From the NCBI GenBank assembly GCA_023382535.1, contig JAHDWA010000004.1, positions 79,542 through 143,541 on the forward strand: a DNA stretch of 64,000 nucleotides. The letters are read 5' to 3'. The DNA is from Anaerolineae bacterium. GTDB lineage: Bacteria; Chloroflexota; Anaerolineae; 4572-78; J111. Shown here piece by piece: positions 32,856 to 42,201 of the stretch. The stretch's first letter is position 1. Every line of letters begins with the position of its first letter. The notes beneath the pieces were generated by a model. The model saw nothing but the letters and a program-made list of their open reading frames with translations, did no database searches and had not been told where the DNA came from. The position numbers and the translations under genes are program-made.

Positions 32856-33866
32856 TTAAGTGGACTGCCGCAAACGCGGATCAAGCAGCGGGTAGGTCAA
32901 ATCTACCAGCAGGTTAACAAAAACAAAGACAAAGGTAATCAGCAGGGTCAGCGCCTGAATCGGGGCGTAATCAAACGTTTTGAAGGACTCAAATGCGTAC
33001 AGCCCAATGCCTGGCCAGGAGAAAACCGCCTCGACCAGGATCGTCCCGCCCAGCAGCCAGCCAAATTGCAGCCCCAGCATGGTCAACACCGGGTTGAGCG
33101 CGTTCCTAAGTACATGGCCCCGCAGCAGAGCGCCCTCCGACAAGCCTTTGCTCCGGGCGGTGCGAACATACCCTTTTTGCAGCTCTTCCCGCACCGCCGC
33201 CTGAGTCAGGCGTGCGGCCAGGGCCAGCAAGCTTAAGACCAGGCTGGCAACGGGCAAGATTAAATGTAGGAGCGCATCCCAGAAGAGTTTGGTATCACCT
33301 GCCAGCAGCGTATCAATGGTGTAAAAACCGGTCACGTGAGGGGGTGGCAGGGCAGCCAAATCCAGGCGACCGGCAATCGGCAGCCAGCCCAACTGCGTGC
33401 CAAACACCAGTTGAAAGACCAGCCCAATCCAGAAAATCGGCACCGCCGCCCCAATCGCCGAGACGACGCGAGCCAGCAGTGCCGCCACGGAGTCGGGCCA
33501 GACGGCCCAGACTACACCGATACCCAGCCCAAGGATAACGTAGATCGTAAAGCTGAAGATGACCAATTCCAGGGTAGCCGGGAAGACCAGCTTGATGTCA
33601 TCCCAAACCGGCTGGCGGGTTTGAATGGATCTACCCAGATCGAACTGCAGCAGTCCGGCCATGTAACGCTGGTACTGCACATAAACCGGCTGGTCCAGCC
33701 CCAGGTTACGCCTGACTTCTGCCACTTGCTCCTGACCGGCATTCAGGCCGGCGGCCAGCCGCGCGGGGTCTGCGGGGATGACGCGTGAGATGAAGAAGGT
33801 CAGCGTCACCACGCCGAGGACAACAAAAATGATCCAGGTTAACCGCAGTAAAAGGTAACGGAACAT
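32856..33866 (-). CDS. ABC transporter permease (DppB type)
   Basis: A 336-aa DppB-type permease: RYLLLRLTWIIFVVLGVVTL, VIPADPARLAAGLNAG, LGLDQPVYVQYQRYMAG, EAA loop RTARSKGLSEGALLRGHVLRN, and GTILVEAVFSWPGIGLYA. It has the extra extracytoplasmic loop (VTGFYTIDTLLAGDTK) also seen in the DppB at 27067, so these two permeases are more related to each other than to those at 10779 and 14500. It lies behind the receptor gene with a 16-bp hairpin in between. Confidence 0.93.
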   Translation of the reverse strand: MFRYLLLRLTWIIFVVLGVVTLTFFISRVIPADPARLAAGLNAGQEQVAEVRRNLGLDQPVYVQYQRYMAGLLQFDLGRSIQTRQPVWDDIKLVFPATLELVIFSFTIYVILGLGIGVVWAVWPDSVAALLARVVSAIGAAVPIFWIGLVFQLVFGTQLGWLPIAGRLDLAALPPPHVTGFYTIDTLLAGDTKLFWDALLHLILPVASLVLSLLALAARLTQAAVREELQKGYVRTARSKGLSEGALLRGHVLRNALNPVLTMLGLQFGWLLGGTILVEAVFSWPGIGLYAFESFKTFDYAPIQALTLLITFVFVFVNLLVDLTYPLLDPRLRQST

Positions 33867-33889
33867 AAGTGATAAACTGGCGCTACTGA

Positions 33890-33943
33890 GCCGAAAATCA
33901 TCCTTGAACAGGACACTGCCCGCGTCGAAGGATGATTTTCGGC
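33890..33943 (-). promoter_or_regulatory. 16-bp intercistronic hairpin behind a receptor gene
   Basis: GCCGAAAATCATCCTT (33890-33905) pairs perfectly with AAGGATGATTTTCGGC (33928-33943) across a 22-base loop. It lies 10 nt after the receptor stop and about 24 nt before the DppB start. No T-tract follows. The likely role is RNA 3'-end protection or partial attenuation, allowing more receptor than permease. Confidence 0.6.
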
Positions 33944-33952
33944 CAACTCCAA

Positions 33953-35677
33953 TTACTGCTGCGGCATCTTCTGCACGTAGAAGAAGCGCACCAGGTAGTT
34001 GTAATCCAGCGTTTCGTACACCGCCCCTTCGATGTTCTCCCGCACGGGTTGAGCCAGGGTCGGCGTGACGACATAGAGGGCCGGTACGTCCCCGACAATC
34101 TTTTGTTGGAGATTGTACAGCGCCTCGGTGCGCTCCTGCTCATCCTGGATCGTCGGGATTTCGTCCAGCCACTTATCTACTTCGGCATCAACATAGTAAG
34201 ACCAGTTGTAGCCGCTCTTGTCGGCGGTGTTGCCTGAAAAGTAGGAAGTGCGCAGGATAAAGGTGGGATCGTTGGTGAACATAGATTGATTGAGGTAGGA
34301 AATATCCGGTGCGGTCGCCTTGTCGGCCATGGTCGGCGGCATCTGGGGCCAGGGTACCAGGATCTGCTCCAGTTCAATGCCCAGCTCGGCCAGGTTTTGC
34401 TGCAACAGGGTTCCGGCGAACTCTTCATACGACAACCCCTTCAGGCCCAGGTAGCGCAGCTTAAAACCGCCATCTGGATAGCCTGCCTCGGCCAAAAGCT
34501 GCTTGGCTTTTTCCAGGTCTTGCTGTTGCACGGGCAAACTGGGGTCAACGCCCTCGGCGTTCTTGGGCAGCGGGCCGGTCGGCGTCTCGCCGAGTCCCTG
34601 GAAGAAATCGGCAAAAGCTTGATAATCAAAGGCGTACTTGATCGCTTCGCGAACTTTGACGTCGTCCAGCGGCTTGTTGTTGGTATTCAAGGTTAGAATT
34701 GAGACCTGGAACTGGGGCTGTTCGACGAGCTTGACCCCGGGCAAATCCTTGGCCGCAATGGAGTCATCCGGCCCGACCGCGCCCAGCATATCAATCTGGC
34801 CCTGCCCCAGGAGTTGCAGCGCGGTAGAAATGTCCGCATCCACCCGCAGGATGACCCGGTCAGCCGTAAAGGGCAACCACTCCTGCCAGTAGTCGGTATT
34901 TTTGACCATGACAATCTGGCTGCCCTTGTTCCAGGAGTCGAATTTGTAGGGGCCTGTACCGACGCCGTTGGTGGCGAAGAAATCGTTGGCCCAGGGGTCG
35001 GCATCGGTTTTGTTCGTTTCAATCGCCTGGGGGCTGACCAAAGGCAGTTTCGGCAGAACACCCAAAAAGAATACATTCGGCCGGGACAGGGTGATCTTCA
35101 GGGTTTGGGCGTCAACCGCCTCAATCGAGCTAATGTCGGTCATGAGGCTGGCCGGGCCTTGATTGATTTCCTTAATCCGGTCCAAACCCATTTTGGCCGC
35201 CTCGGCATTAAAGTCGGCGCCGTCATGATATTTAACACCCTGGCGCAAGGTAAAGGTATAGGTCAGGCCGTCCTCCGACACTCCCCAACTCTCGGCCAGG
35301 GCCGGTCGAAGCTCGGTGCTGGCGGGGACATACTCCAGCAAACCTTCATAAACGTTCCGCACAAACTCTAACCCATCGGAACTGAAGGCAATCGCCGGGT
35401 CCAGCGTCGCCGTTTCGGCGATGTTGCTAAAAACAATGGTGATAGGTTCAGCCGAATCTTCACTGGAGGTCGCGGCCGCAGCGTCTGCGGTTGGCGCGGC
35501 TTCTTCGCTGGCGGCGGCTTCGGTGGGAGCCTCAGCGGGTTCGCTCGCCGCCGCTTCCTCTGTGACCGCCGGAGCTTCGGCTTCTTGGGCCGGTTCCGGG
35601 GCTGGTTGCGACGCAGCGCAACCCGACAGCCACAGTGTGATAAGTCCAACAATTACGATTAATGCTAAGCGACGCAT
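33953..35677 (-). CDS. Family-5 substrate-binding lipoprotein
   Basis: A 574-aa receptor with the lipobox WLSGC (Cys20) and an Ala/Glu/Pro-rich acidic linker (about 22-75). The SBP_bac_5 domain (LRQGVKYHDGADFNAEAA; GVGTGPYKFDSW; VREAIKYAFDYQAFA) follows. It binds an unknown peptide-like or opine-like ligand. It lies between the HyuB/HyuA pair upstream and its own DppB/DppC pair downstream, so the receptor and the cyclic amide-opening enzymes are probably induced together from the promoter at 39678. Confidence 0.93.
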   Translation of the reverse strand: MRRLALIVIVGLITLWLSGCAASQPAPEPAQEAEAPAVTEEAAASEPAEAPTEAAASEEAAPTADAAAATSSEDSAEPITIVFSNIAETATLDPAIAFSSDGLEFVRNVYEGLLEYVPASTELRPALAESWGVSEDGLTYTFTLRQGVKYHDGADFNAEAAKMGLDRIKEINQGPASLMTDISSIEAVDAQTLKITLSRPNVFFLGVLPKLPLVSPQAIETNKTDADPWANDFFATNGVGTGPYKFDSWNKGSQIVMVKNTDYWQEWLPFTADRVILRVDADISTALQLLGQGQIDMLGAVGPDDSIAAKDLPGVKLVEQPQFQVSILTLNTNNKPLDDVKVREAIKYAFDYQAFADFFQGLGETPTGPLPKNAEGVDPSLPVQQQDLEKAKQLLAEAGYPDGGFKLRYLGLKGLSYEEFAGTLLQQNLAELGIELEQILVPWPQMPPTMADKATAPDISYLNQSMFTNDPTFILRTSYFSGNTADKSGYNWSYYVDAEVDKWLDEIPTIQDEQERTEALYNLQQKIVGDVPALYVVTPTLAQPVRENIEGAVYETLDYNYLVRFFYVQKMPQQ

Positions 35678-35754
35678 CTCAATCCTCCTCTAATTTGTCT
35701 ATGGTAAAACTTTTATCATTTGTTCTTGATTCACCTGTCCAGATCGAGTCAAAT

Positions 35755-37497
35755 TCAAACATCTTTCGCTGCTTGAGCCAAGCGGAGGCGGGCTTGATTT
35801 GTGGCCGCTGTGTCAATCTCAAAGCCGCCATCTCGGAAACGGAGACCGTATTCGGTCTCGGCGACTTGCCGCGTGATGTAGCCGTCGCTCAAGTCATCCA
35901 GGACTCTTTGACGATCGCGTTCCCAGGGCGGTCCATAGCCGCCCCCCCCAGCCGTATAGCAGCGAACGGTTACGCCAGGCGGAATAGGCAGGTGATTGGC
36001 TTTTTTCAAGACTCGTTCCAACGGGCCGCCCGGATCAACCACGCAGCGGGCCGTCCGCCCGGCCCGGCCCCCGGCGACGCCCCACCCCGGCGTGACCGTC
36101 CGCTCCAGCCACAACAGCAAGCGGCAGCCGGGCGCGGTTGGCTGGTACTCTTTAATCAAAGCCAGCCCGCCGCGGTAGCGACCTGCGCCGCCGCTGTCCT
36201 GTTCCAGCGCGCGGCAGGTGACGCGCAGCGGGTACTTGGCCTCTTCGACCTCGGCGGAGATATTTTTCAAGTCGCCGGCCATATAATTGACCACGGCATT
36301 GAGGCCGTCCTCGTCCGGCAGCGCCCCCCAGCCTACGGCGCTGGCCTCGCCCGTAACAAACAGCCCCCCGGCCGCAGTGTGTCCGGCCATAATAAAATTC
36401 ATCTGGTCGGAGGGTTGGCCGGCCGGCACTCGCCCCGGCAGCGCCTGAGCCATGGCCCGGAGAATCAGCTCGATCATCAGCCCAATCTGCGGGCCGTAGT
36501 AGAGGCAGGCGGCCGGTTCCTGGGCGGCAAAGAGGGTGCCGGTCGGAGCGGTCACGGTCAGGGGGCGAAAATGCCCGCCGTTCGGCGGGTGGTGCGGATT
36601 GATCAAAAATTTGTAGGCCAGCCGCGCTCCAGAGATGGTCTGGGCAAAGCCGCAGTTGGTGCAGCCCTGGCGTTGAGGGCTGGAGCCTGTCAGATCAATA
36701 TGGATATTGGTACCCGTAACGGTTACCTGAACCCGCACGTAGACAGGCTCATCGCTGTGACCGTCGCTATCCAGGTAGCCTTCGGCACTGTACTGGCCAT
36801 CCGGGATAGCGTTGAGGGCTTCCCGGTCAGCTCGCTCGGCCTGAGCAAAGATTTCGGCTGTGGCTTCGCGGACCGTTGCCAACCCAAAACGGCTCAGAAG
36901 CTCCTGATAGCGCCGCTCGCCGGTGCGGCAGGCGGCCACTTGGGCGTTCATATCGCCCAGGATCGAGCGAGGCAGGCGGCTATTGCGGGCAATAAGATCC
37001 AGGACGTCTTTGATTGGCTCGCCAGCCCGGTACAGCCGGATGGGACCCAGCCGCAATCCTTCTTGATAAATTTCGGTGGTATCCACCGATACGCCGGCAT
37101 CTTTGCCGCCCATATCCAGCCAGTGCGCTTTGGTGGCCGTAAAACCAACCAGCTCTCCTTCATAAAAAATGGGCGAGATCACGGTGACATCGTTCAGGTG
37201 CGAGCCGACCAGGTAAGGGTCGTTCAGGGCGTAAATATCCCCTTCAAAAATACCTCCCGCGGCAAAATGGCCGGCCACAATCTTCACGGCCTCGTCGAGC
37301 GCACCCAGGAAGATGGGCAGTCCGGGAGCCTGGCCCAGCAGTTCAGCTCGCTCGTTGAAGAGGGCCACGCTGCAATCCTTCATCTCATAGATAATGGGGG
37401 AAAAGGCGCTGCGGGCCAGGTTGGCGTTCATCTCCAGAGCGATGGAATTGAGGGCGTTGCGCAAAATTTCAACGGTAATCGGATCAGGCATGCTCAC
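35755..37497 (-). CDS. hyuB: Hydantoinase B/oxoprolinase family subunit (copy 3)
   Basis: A 580-aa HyuB-type subunit: ITVEILRNALNSIALEMN, FSPIIYEMKDCSVALF, ALNDPYLVGSHLNDVTVISP, GCTNCGFAQTISGARLAY and the C-terminal GGGGYGPPWERD. It is more diverged from copies 1 and 2 than they are from each other. The start overlaps the HyuA stop by 14 bases, so this is the genuine partner of HyuA. Together they would use ATP to open a cyclic amide such as hydantoin, 5-oxoproline or a related imide. Confidence 0.93.
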   Translation of the reverse strand: MSMPDPITVEILRNALNSIALEMNANLARSAFSPIIYEMKDCSVALFNERAELLGQAPGLPIFLGALDEAVKIVAGHFAAGGIFEGDIYALNDPYLVGSHLNDVTVISPIFYEGELVGFTATKAHWLDMGGKDAGVSVDTTEIYQEGLRLGPIRLYRAGEPIKDVLDLIARNSRLPRSILGDMNAQVAACRTGERRYQELLSRFGLATVREATAEIFAQAERADREALNAIPDGQYSAEGYLDSDGHSDEPVYVRVQVTVTGTNIHIDLTGSSPQRQGCTNCGFAQTISGARLAYKFLINPHHPPNGGHFRPLTVTAPTGTLFAAQEPAACLYYGPQIGLMIELILRAMAQALPGRVPAGQPSDQMNFIMAGHTAAGGLFVTGEASAVGWGALPDEDGLNAVVNYMAGDLKNISAEVEEAKYPLRVTCRALEQDSGGAGRYRGGLALIKEYQPTAPGCRLLLWLERTVTPGWGVAGGRAGRTARCVVDPGGPLERVLKKANHLPIPPGVTVRCYTAGGGGYGPPWERDRQRVLDDLSDGYITRQVAETEYGLRFRDGGFEIDTAATNQARLRLAQAAKDV

Positions 37498-39517
37498 CCC
37501 GCGTTATGACAATATTGCCGTAGGTATCTACACTGCCCTGATAACGAGGGGGCATCACGGTGGTGCAGGAGGGTTCCTCGATAATTGCCGGCCCGGCAAA
37601 AACATCCCCTGGCTGCAAGTCGGCCCGGTGGAAAACCTGGGTTTCCATAGTTTTTCGACCAAAGATGACCTGCCGCTGGTTGGCTGAACTGACCTGCCGT
37701 TCAGCCAGCTCTCCCAATGCCGCGGCAGCTCCCCGGCCCAGGTGGCCTACCGCGCTCACCCGCAAATTGACAAACTCGATGGCCTCCTCCCGGTTGCTGT
37801 GACCATAACGAGTCTGATAAGCCTGATGGAACTGCTCCGCCAGGGCCGTATACCTTGCCCCATCTACTTTTTCGCTGAGAGGAATGTTCACAAAATACTC
37901 TTGCCCAACATAGCGCATATCGGCGGTGCGGCGAAATTCCATAGCCGCCCGATCCACATGTTCGGTTTGAAGAATTTCTCGCCCTTCAGCTTCCAGTTCT
38001 CTGAAAACGTTTTCCACGTGCGCGGCGGTCATGCTCACCACGGGATGGTAGAAACTGCGCACCAGGTCGTGCCGAATGTCGGCATGCAGCATGCCCCAGG
38101 CTGAAAAGGTCCCCGGCGATAAAGGAATAACCACGCGGGGAATGCTTAACTCTTCGGCCAGGAAAACCGCGTGCATCGGCCCGGCCCCACCAAAAGCCAC
38201 TAAGGTGAATTGACGGGGATCAATCCCCCGCTCGACCGTAATAGCGCGAATAGCATTCGCCATCTTGGCATTGACAATATCAATCATCCCTTCGGCCAGG
38301 GCTTCAGCCGTTAGCCCCAGGGCTTCGGCCAGCGCCGCCAGAGCTTGCCGGGCGGCCTCTGCATCCAGTTGCATCTCTCCGCCCAGGAAATGCGCCGGGT
38401 CAATCCGGCCCAGGACCACGTTAGCATCGGTTACGGTGGGTTCAGTTCCGCCCCGGCCGTAGCAGGCCGGACCGGGTTCGGCCCCGGCGCTATGTGGGCC
38501 CACTCTCAACCCGCCTGCTTCAAGCCAGCCAATGGAGCCGCCTCCCGCCCCAATTGTATGGATGTTGACAATGGGCATCAGCACCGGAAAGCCTTCCAGG
38601 TAAGTCTCTGAGGTCACATCAGGTTGACCGTTGATAACCAGGCTGACATCAAAGCTGGTGCCGCCCATATCTATACATAACAAATGGTCGCTGCCAAGCT
38701 GCTCTCGCAAACCGGCCCCGCCCATCGTGCCGCCAACGGGCCCTGAAAAGAGGGATTGGATGGGGTGCTGGCGCGCTGCGGCAGCCGTCATGATGCCGCC
38801 GTTGGACTGCATGATGTGCAGGCGAGCGTGTAAACCGGCCTCGGAACCTTTGGCCTCCAGGCGGGCCAGATAACGCTCAATAATCGGGGCGACATAGGCA
38901 TTGAGGACCGTCGTGCTGGTTCGCTCGTACTCCCGCCATTCACGGGCCACCTGATGCGAGAGCGAAATTGAAACTTCGGGTAGCCGTCGCTGCAGGGCCT
39001 CGGCCACTCGCAGTTCGTGCTCTGGATTGGCGTAGGCGTGGAGCAAGCAGACAGCCACCGAGTCATATTCGCCGGCAGCAATTTGTTCGACAACTTCAGC
39101 GAGATGTTCTTTGTTGACAGGCGTTAAGATTGAGCCGTCAAAGAGGGTGCGTTCCTGAAGTTCATAAATGTGACGGCGGCGGACCAGGGGTGTGGGCTTA
39201 CGATAGAATAAATTGTACATGTCGGGGCGGTTAGCCCGGCCAATTTCATAGACATCGCGAAAACCGGCCGTGGTAATCAGGGTAACATGGGCGCCTTTCC
39301 GTTCCAAAAAAGCATTTAATCCGGCCGTAGTCCCGTGGACGAAAAAGCCAATCTCGGTAAAATCGGACACAAGACGCTGGACTCCGTTAAGGATACCCAC
39401 CGAGAGGTCCTGGGGAGTCGAAGGCACTTTGCCGGTGTGAACTGCTCCGGTCAGGTTATCAATGGCGACAATATCAGTGAATGTACCGCCAATATCCACA
39501 GCTACACGATAACGAGT
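37484..39517 (-). CDS. hyuA: Hydantoinase A/oxoprolinase family ATP-dependent subunit
   Basis: A 677-aa protein of the acetate/sugar-kinase/actin-like fold. The phosphate-binding motif VAVDIGGTFTDIVAID is at residues 6-21. The second half has CIDMGGTSFDVSLV, AGAEPGPACYGRGG (with the family Cys/His region) and ITVERGIDPRQFTLVAFGG. It phosphorylates the cyclic amide so that the ring can be opened with HyuB. The start MTRYRVAV at 39517 is preferred on family alignment; the frame is open 14 codons further upstream. It is the first gene of the long minus-strand block, about 160 nt downstream of a promoter. It is the only HyuA for three HyuB. Confidence 0.94.
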   Translation of the reverse strand, partial: TRYRVAVDIGGTFTDIVAIDNLTGAVHTGKVPSTPQDLSVGILNGVQRLVSDFTEIGFFVHGTTAGLNAFLERKGAHVTLITTAGFRDVYEIGRANRPDMYNLFYRKPTPLVRRRHIYELQERTLFDGSILTPVNKEHLAEVVEQIAAGEYDSVAVCLLHAYANPEHELRVAEALQRRLPEVSISLSHQVAREWREYERTSTTVLNAYVAPIIERYLARLEAKGSEAGLHARLHIMQSNGGIMTAAAARQHPIQSLFSGPVGGTMGGAGLREQLGSDHLLCIDMGGTSFDVSLVINGQPDVTSETYLEGFPVLMPIVNIHTIGAGGGSIGWLEAGGLRVGPHSAGAEPGPACYGRGGTEPTVTDANVVLGRIDPAHFLGGEMQLDAEAARQALAALAEALGLTAEALAEGMIDIVNAKMANAIRAITVERGIDPRQFTLVAFGGAGPMHAVFLAEELSIPRVVIPLSPGTFSAWGMLHADIRHDLVRSFYHPVVSMTAAHVENVFRELEAEGREILQTEHVDRAAMEFRRTADMRYVGQEYFVNIPLSEKVDGARYTALAEQFHQAYQTRYGHSNREEAIEFVNLRVSAVGHLGRGAAAALGELAERQVSSANQRQVIFGRKTMETQVFHRADLQPGDVFAGPAIIEEPSCTTVMPPRYQGSVDTYGNIVITRGEHA

Positions 39518-39677
39518 CATACAGTCAAATATCTCCTCCGCTTTGGCTATAGCAAGCAAGTGGCGATTTAGGGATTATATTTAATCATCAGGAACTAAGT
39601 TGGGTGAGGAATGACAGGAGTACCAAGAATTTTGGCAACAGGGACAGCAGTTTAGTTAATTTAGGCTCATAAAGTTT

Positions 39678-39708
39678 ATTATACAGGAAAAGCCGACCAC
39701 CCTGACAA
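39678..39708 (-). promoter_or_regulatory. Sigma-70-type promoter for the hyuA operon
   Basis: On the minus strand TTGTCA (39708-39703) and a perfect TATAAT (39683-39678) are separated by 19 bases. The spacing is slightly long, which often indicates activator dependence. It lies about 160 nt before the hyuA start. The remaining 39560-39896 shows no gene. Confidence 0.5.
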
Positions 39709-39896
39709 GGACTGGTTAGGGTCAATTTGTGATACAAACAGTATCATTTGAATTAATTGAGGGGTTAGCTGAGAGGAAGTCACCCAGGATGATTCATAGC
39801 CTATCTTGCACCGCTTGAACCACTCCCTCCGGGTCGTCTAGCCCTTACCTCCATGAGCTTAAAAAAATCTCCTAATCCTGGCAAAAACCCGTTCAC

Positions 39897-40994
39897 TTAA
39901 TTGGCTGGCGGAGTCACCAAATCAAAAGATGCAGCCGCCATTTCGGCTCCGTTAACTACTATTGAAATTTGATGCGGCCCCGGATAGTGTTGGCGGGTCG
40001 TACGGTCCTCAAATGAATATTTCCTGGAAATCAAGTGGCTGCCTGGCTCAAAGATGCCTTCCCGGATTTGAAAAACCTTGGGCGATAATTTGCCGCTGGC
40101 TTTGACAAAGTGAACCTTGTACTCCAGCCGAACCTGCTGCGGCGCTTCGGCCTCTACCCTCAGTTCAAAGGTAAACCCCAGCGTTTCGCCAACAGGCAGA
40201 GCTGTTTTGTCCAGGGTCAGGTTGGCAATACTCAGGCCCGTGGGACCGGCAAAACCAAACAGCCGCAGCGCTCGCTCGTGGCCGGCTTTTAGCAGACCCC
40301 GGCAGGCGTGTTTGACAATCCAATCCGTCTGGTTGGTCAGGCCATACCAGCGTTCACAGATAGCCAACATTAGCTCAGGATGGTCTTTAGAAATATCGTT
40401 CAGATTGTTGGCCACGCTTTTGCGCACGTAGTCCGATTCATCCGCTTTGAGTTTCTCCAAAATCGGCAAGATGAGGCTGGGGTCTTTTTTGAAGGCCGGC
40501 AGGGCCATCCCCCAGGGCAGGCGCGGGCGGCAGCCTTCGCTGGCCAGGCGGCGGAGATGATGGTTCTCGGACTCGGCCCAGGTGGACATATAAGCCATCG
40601 CTCGTTCTGGGTCTTTCAGCAGGAAAGGGCGCACCGCAAATTCGGAACTGCCTTGCTGGGTAAACACGGCCAGGGCCGGCATAGATAAGTCCCACTCGTC
40701 CAGGCCATAACATTCCACATAATCCGGGAAGACCAGCGCATCAAACCCGTTAAAGGAGGGGGCAACCTTGACCAGAATCGCCAATGCCTGGGGATAGTCA
40801 TCCGGCAAGGTGGCCCGCAGGCAGCGCGACAGATGGCGCATTTTCGCTTTAAGTTCCCTGGTCGTCCAGGCGTCATCATAAACCAGGCGAGTGAACGCTT
40901 GTTGATCGAACTCCGGGTAGACCTGGCCGATGGCCTGGCCCAATTGTTCGACAAACGTGTTGGTAAAAAAGATGTCTTTGAGTCTTTCTGGCAT
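39897..40994 (-). CDS. AlkD-like DNA alkylation repair/HEAT-repeat protein
   Basis: A 365-aa protein. Residues 1-250 match the HEAT-like AlkD family of 3-methyladenine/7-alkylpurine glycosylases: LKDIFFTNTFVEQLGQAI at the N terminus, LKAKMRHLSRCLRATLP, WAESENHHLRRLASEGCRPRLPWG and DESDYVRKSVANNLNDISKDHP. The last 110 residues form a beta-rich domain (ALPVGETLGFTFELRVEAE ... HYPGPHQISIVVNG) that AlkD lacks. The start at 40994 is supported by GAGG 8 nt upstream; the longer frame is unlikely. Cytoplasmic, monocistronic or co-transcribed with the dehydratase 60 nt upstream. Confidence 0.82.
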   Translation of the reverse strand: MPERLKDIFFTNTFVEQLGQAIGQVYPEFDQQAFTRLVYDDAWTTRELKAKMRHLSRCLRATLPDDYPQALAILVKVAPSFNGFDALVFPDYVECYGLDEWDLSMPALAVFTQQGSSEFAVRPFLLKDPERAMAYMSTWAESENHHLRRLASEGCRPRLPWGMALPAFKKDPSLILPILEKLKADESDYVRKSVANNLNDISKDHPELMLAICERWYGLTNQTDWIVKHACRGLLKAGHERALRLFGFAGPTGLSIANLTLDKTALPVGETLGFTFELRVEAEAPQQVRLEYKVHFVKASGKLSPKVFQIREGIFEPGSHLISRKYSFEDRTTRQHYPGPHQISIVVNGAEMAAASFDLVTPPAN

Positions 40995-41053
40995 AATCTG
41001 ATCCTCAATGTCCCATGCAGTTGCGGCCAAACGTTCAGCCCTGCCCTCAGAGC

Positions 41054-41971
41054 CTACAGTTTTGCCCATTGGTTTAACTGCTCGATGGATGCGGTCGCGC
41101 CCCCACAGACAATGACCAGAATTGATTTGAAGGGTTCAATTTCGCCCATCCGTTCGTAGACGATGGCCAGGGCGGCGCCGCAGGCGGGTTCGACCACAAT
41201 TCGGTGGTCAATCATAAATTTCTGGCACGCCGACACGGCGGCTTTATCCGATACGACCACATTATAAATAGGGTGTATTTTCTTACAGTTAAAGGCATTT
41301 TCACAGATTTGCCGCGCGCCTAAAGAGGTGGCAAGGCTGGTAATGGCCGGTAATTCGATCCGCTGGCCGGCCAGAACAGATTGGGCAAAAGAGTCGGTTC
41401 CCTCTGTTTCGACGGCGATCACCGGGATATTGTGCCAATCGTTTCGATGCAACCCTTCAATGACCCCCGACAGCAACCCGCCGCCACCAACCGAAAGCAC
41501 AACAGCCTCAGGTTTTAGGCCCGAGCGGGCTATCTCATCAATCATAGTGGCATGACCTTGCCATAACAGTGGATCATCAAAGGGATGGATAAACACGTCC
41601 GTTTCTTTGACCATAGATAAGGCTAAGGTATTGGCTTCTTGCCAGGAAGCGCCGTGGACTATAACCTCTGCGCCTTCTTGTTGGATCAATTGCCTGGCTC
41701 GTTCAGTGGTGGTTTCAGGCACCACCACGACAACGGGAATGGCAAGCTGGCGTCCGGCATAGGCTACGGCAATACCGGCATTCCCGCCGGAAGAAGAGAT
41801 GAAACGATGGGCGCCGTGACGGGCATATTCCTGGCAGGCCCGGCCAATGCCGCGAATTTTGAAAGAGCCAGGCGGTTGTAAGGCTTCAAGCTTGAGCCAG
41901 ACAGACCGTCCGGCTTGAAGACTGATGGAGCGTGATTCGAAAAATGGTGTTTCGATGTGTAATGGTTTCAT
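41054..41971 (-). CDS. Serine/threonine dehydratase-like PLP enzyme
   Basis: A 305-aa fold-type II PLP enzyme of the L-serine/L-threonine dehydratase type. The Schiff-base Lys is in PGSFKIRGIG, the phosphate/substrate loop is SSSGGNAGIAVAYAG, the PLP-phosphate glycine loop is LSVGGGGLLSG, and VCGGATAS is at the C terminus. It would deaminate Ser or Thr to the 2-oxo acid. The start MKPLHIETPF at 41971 is chosen by family length and a weak AAAGG; the frame stays open for 78 more codons upstream but that part has no family resemblance. The regulatory ACT domain is absent. Confidence 0.88.
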   Translation of the reverse strand: MKPLHIETPFFESRSISLQAGRSVWLKLEALQPPGSFKIRGIGRACQEYARHGAHRFISSSGGNAGIAVAYAGRQLAIPVVVVVPETTTERARQLIQQEGAEVIVHGASWQEANTLALSMVKETDVFIHPFDDPLLWQGHATMIDEIARSGLKPEAVVLSVGGGGLLSGVIEGLHRNDWHNIPVIAVETEGTDSFAQSVLAGQRIELPAITSLATSLGARQICENAFNCKKIHPIYNVVVSDKAAVSACQKFMIDHRIVVEPACGAALAIVYERMGEIEPFKSILVIVCGGATASIEQLNQWAKL

Positions 41972-42201
41972 CTTTACCTTTGACTTGATGAATTTCTGAA
42001 ACGTAACAAACGCTACATCAAAACGTATTTTATCCGGTATCCTCAACCTACGTTGTGGGTAGGGCGGGGACACCGGGAAAACGTGCGGTCCTTCGACAAA
42101 GGAAAGAAAGCCGGCGGGAAAAGAAAAGCTCAACGAGCCGTAGATTTTTTCCCTGGATGAGCAGTTAAGGTTGGGGAACCATAGTTGGACGCCGGATAGA
42201 A

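Noticed and set aside
35662..37509. 615-codon plus-strand open frame
   Set aside because: It is antisense to hydantoinase B copy 3, with no domain and no ribosome site.
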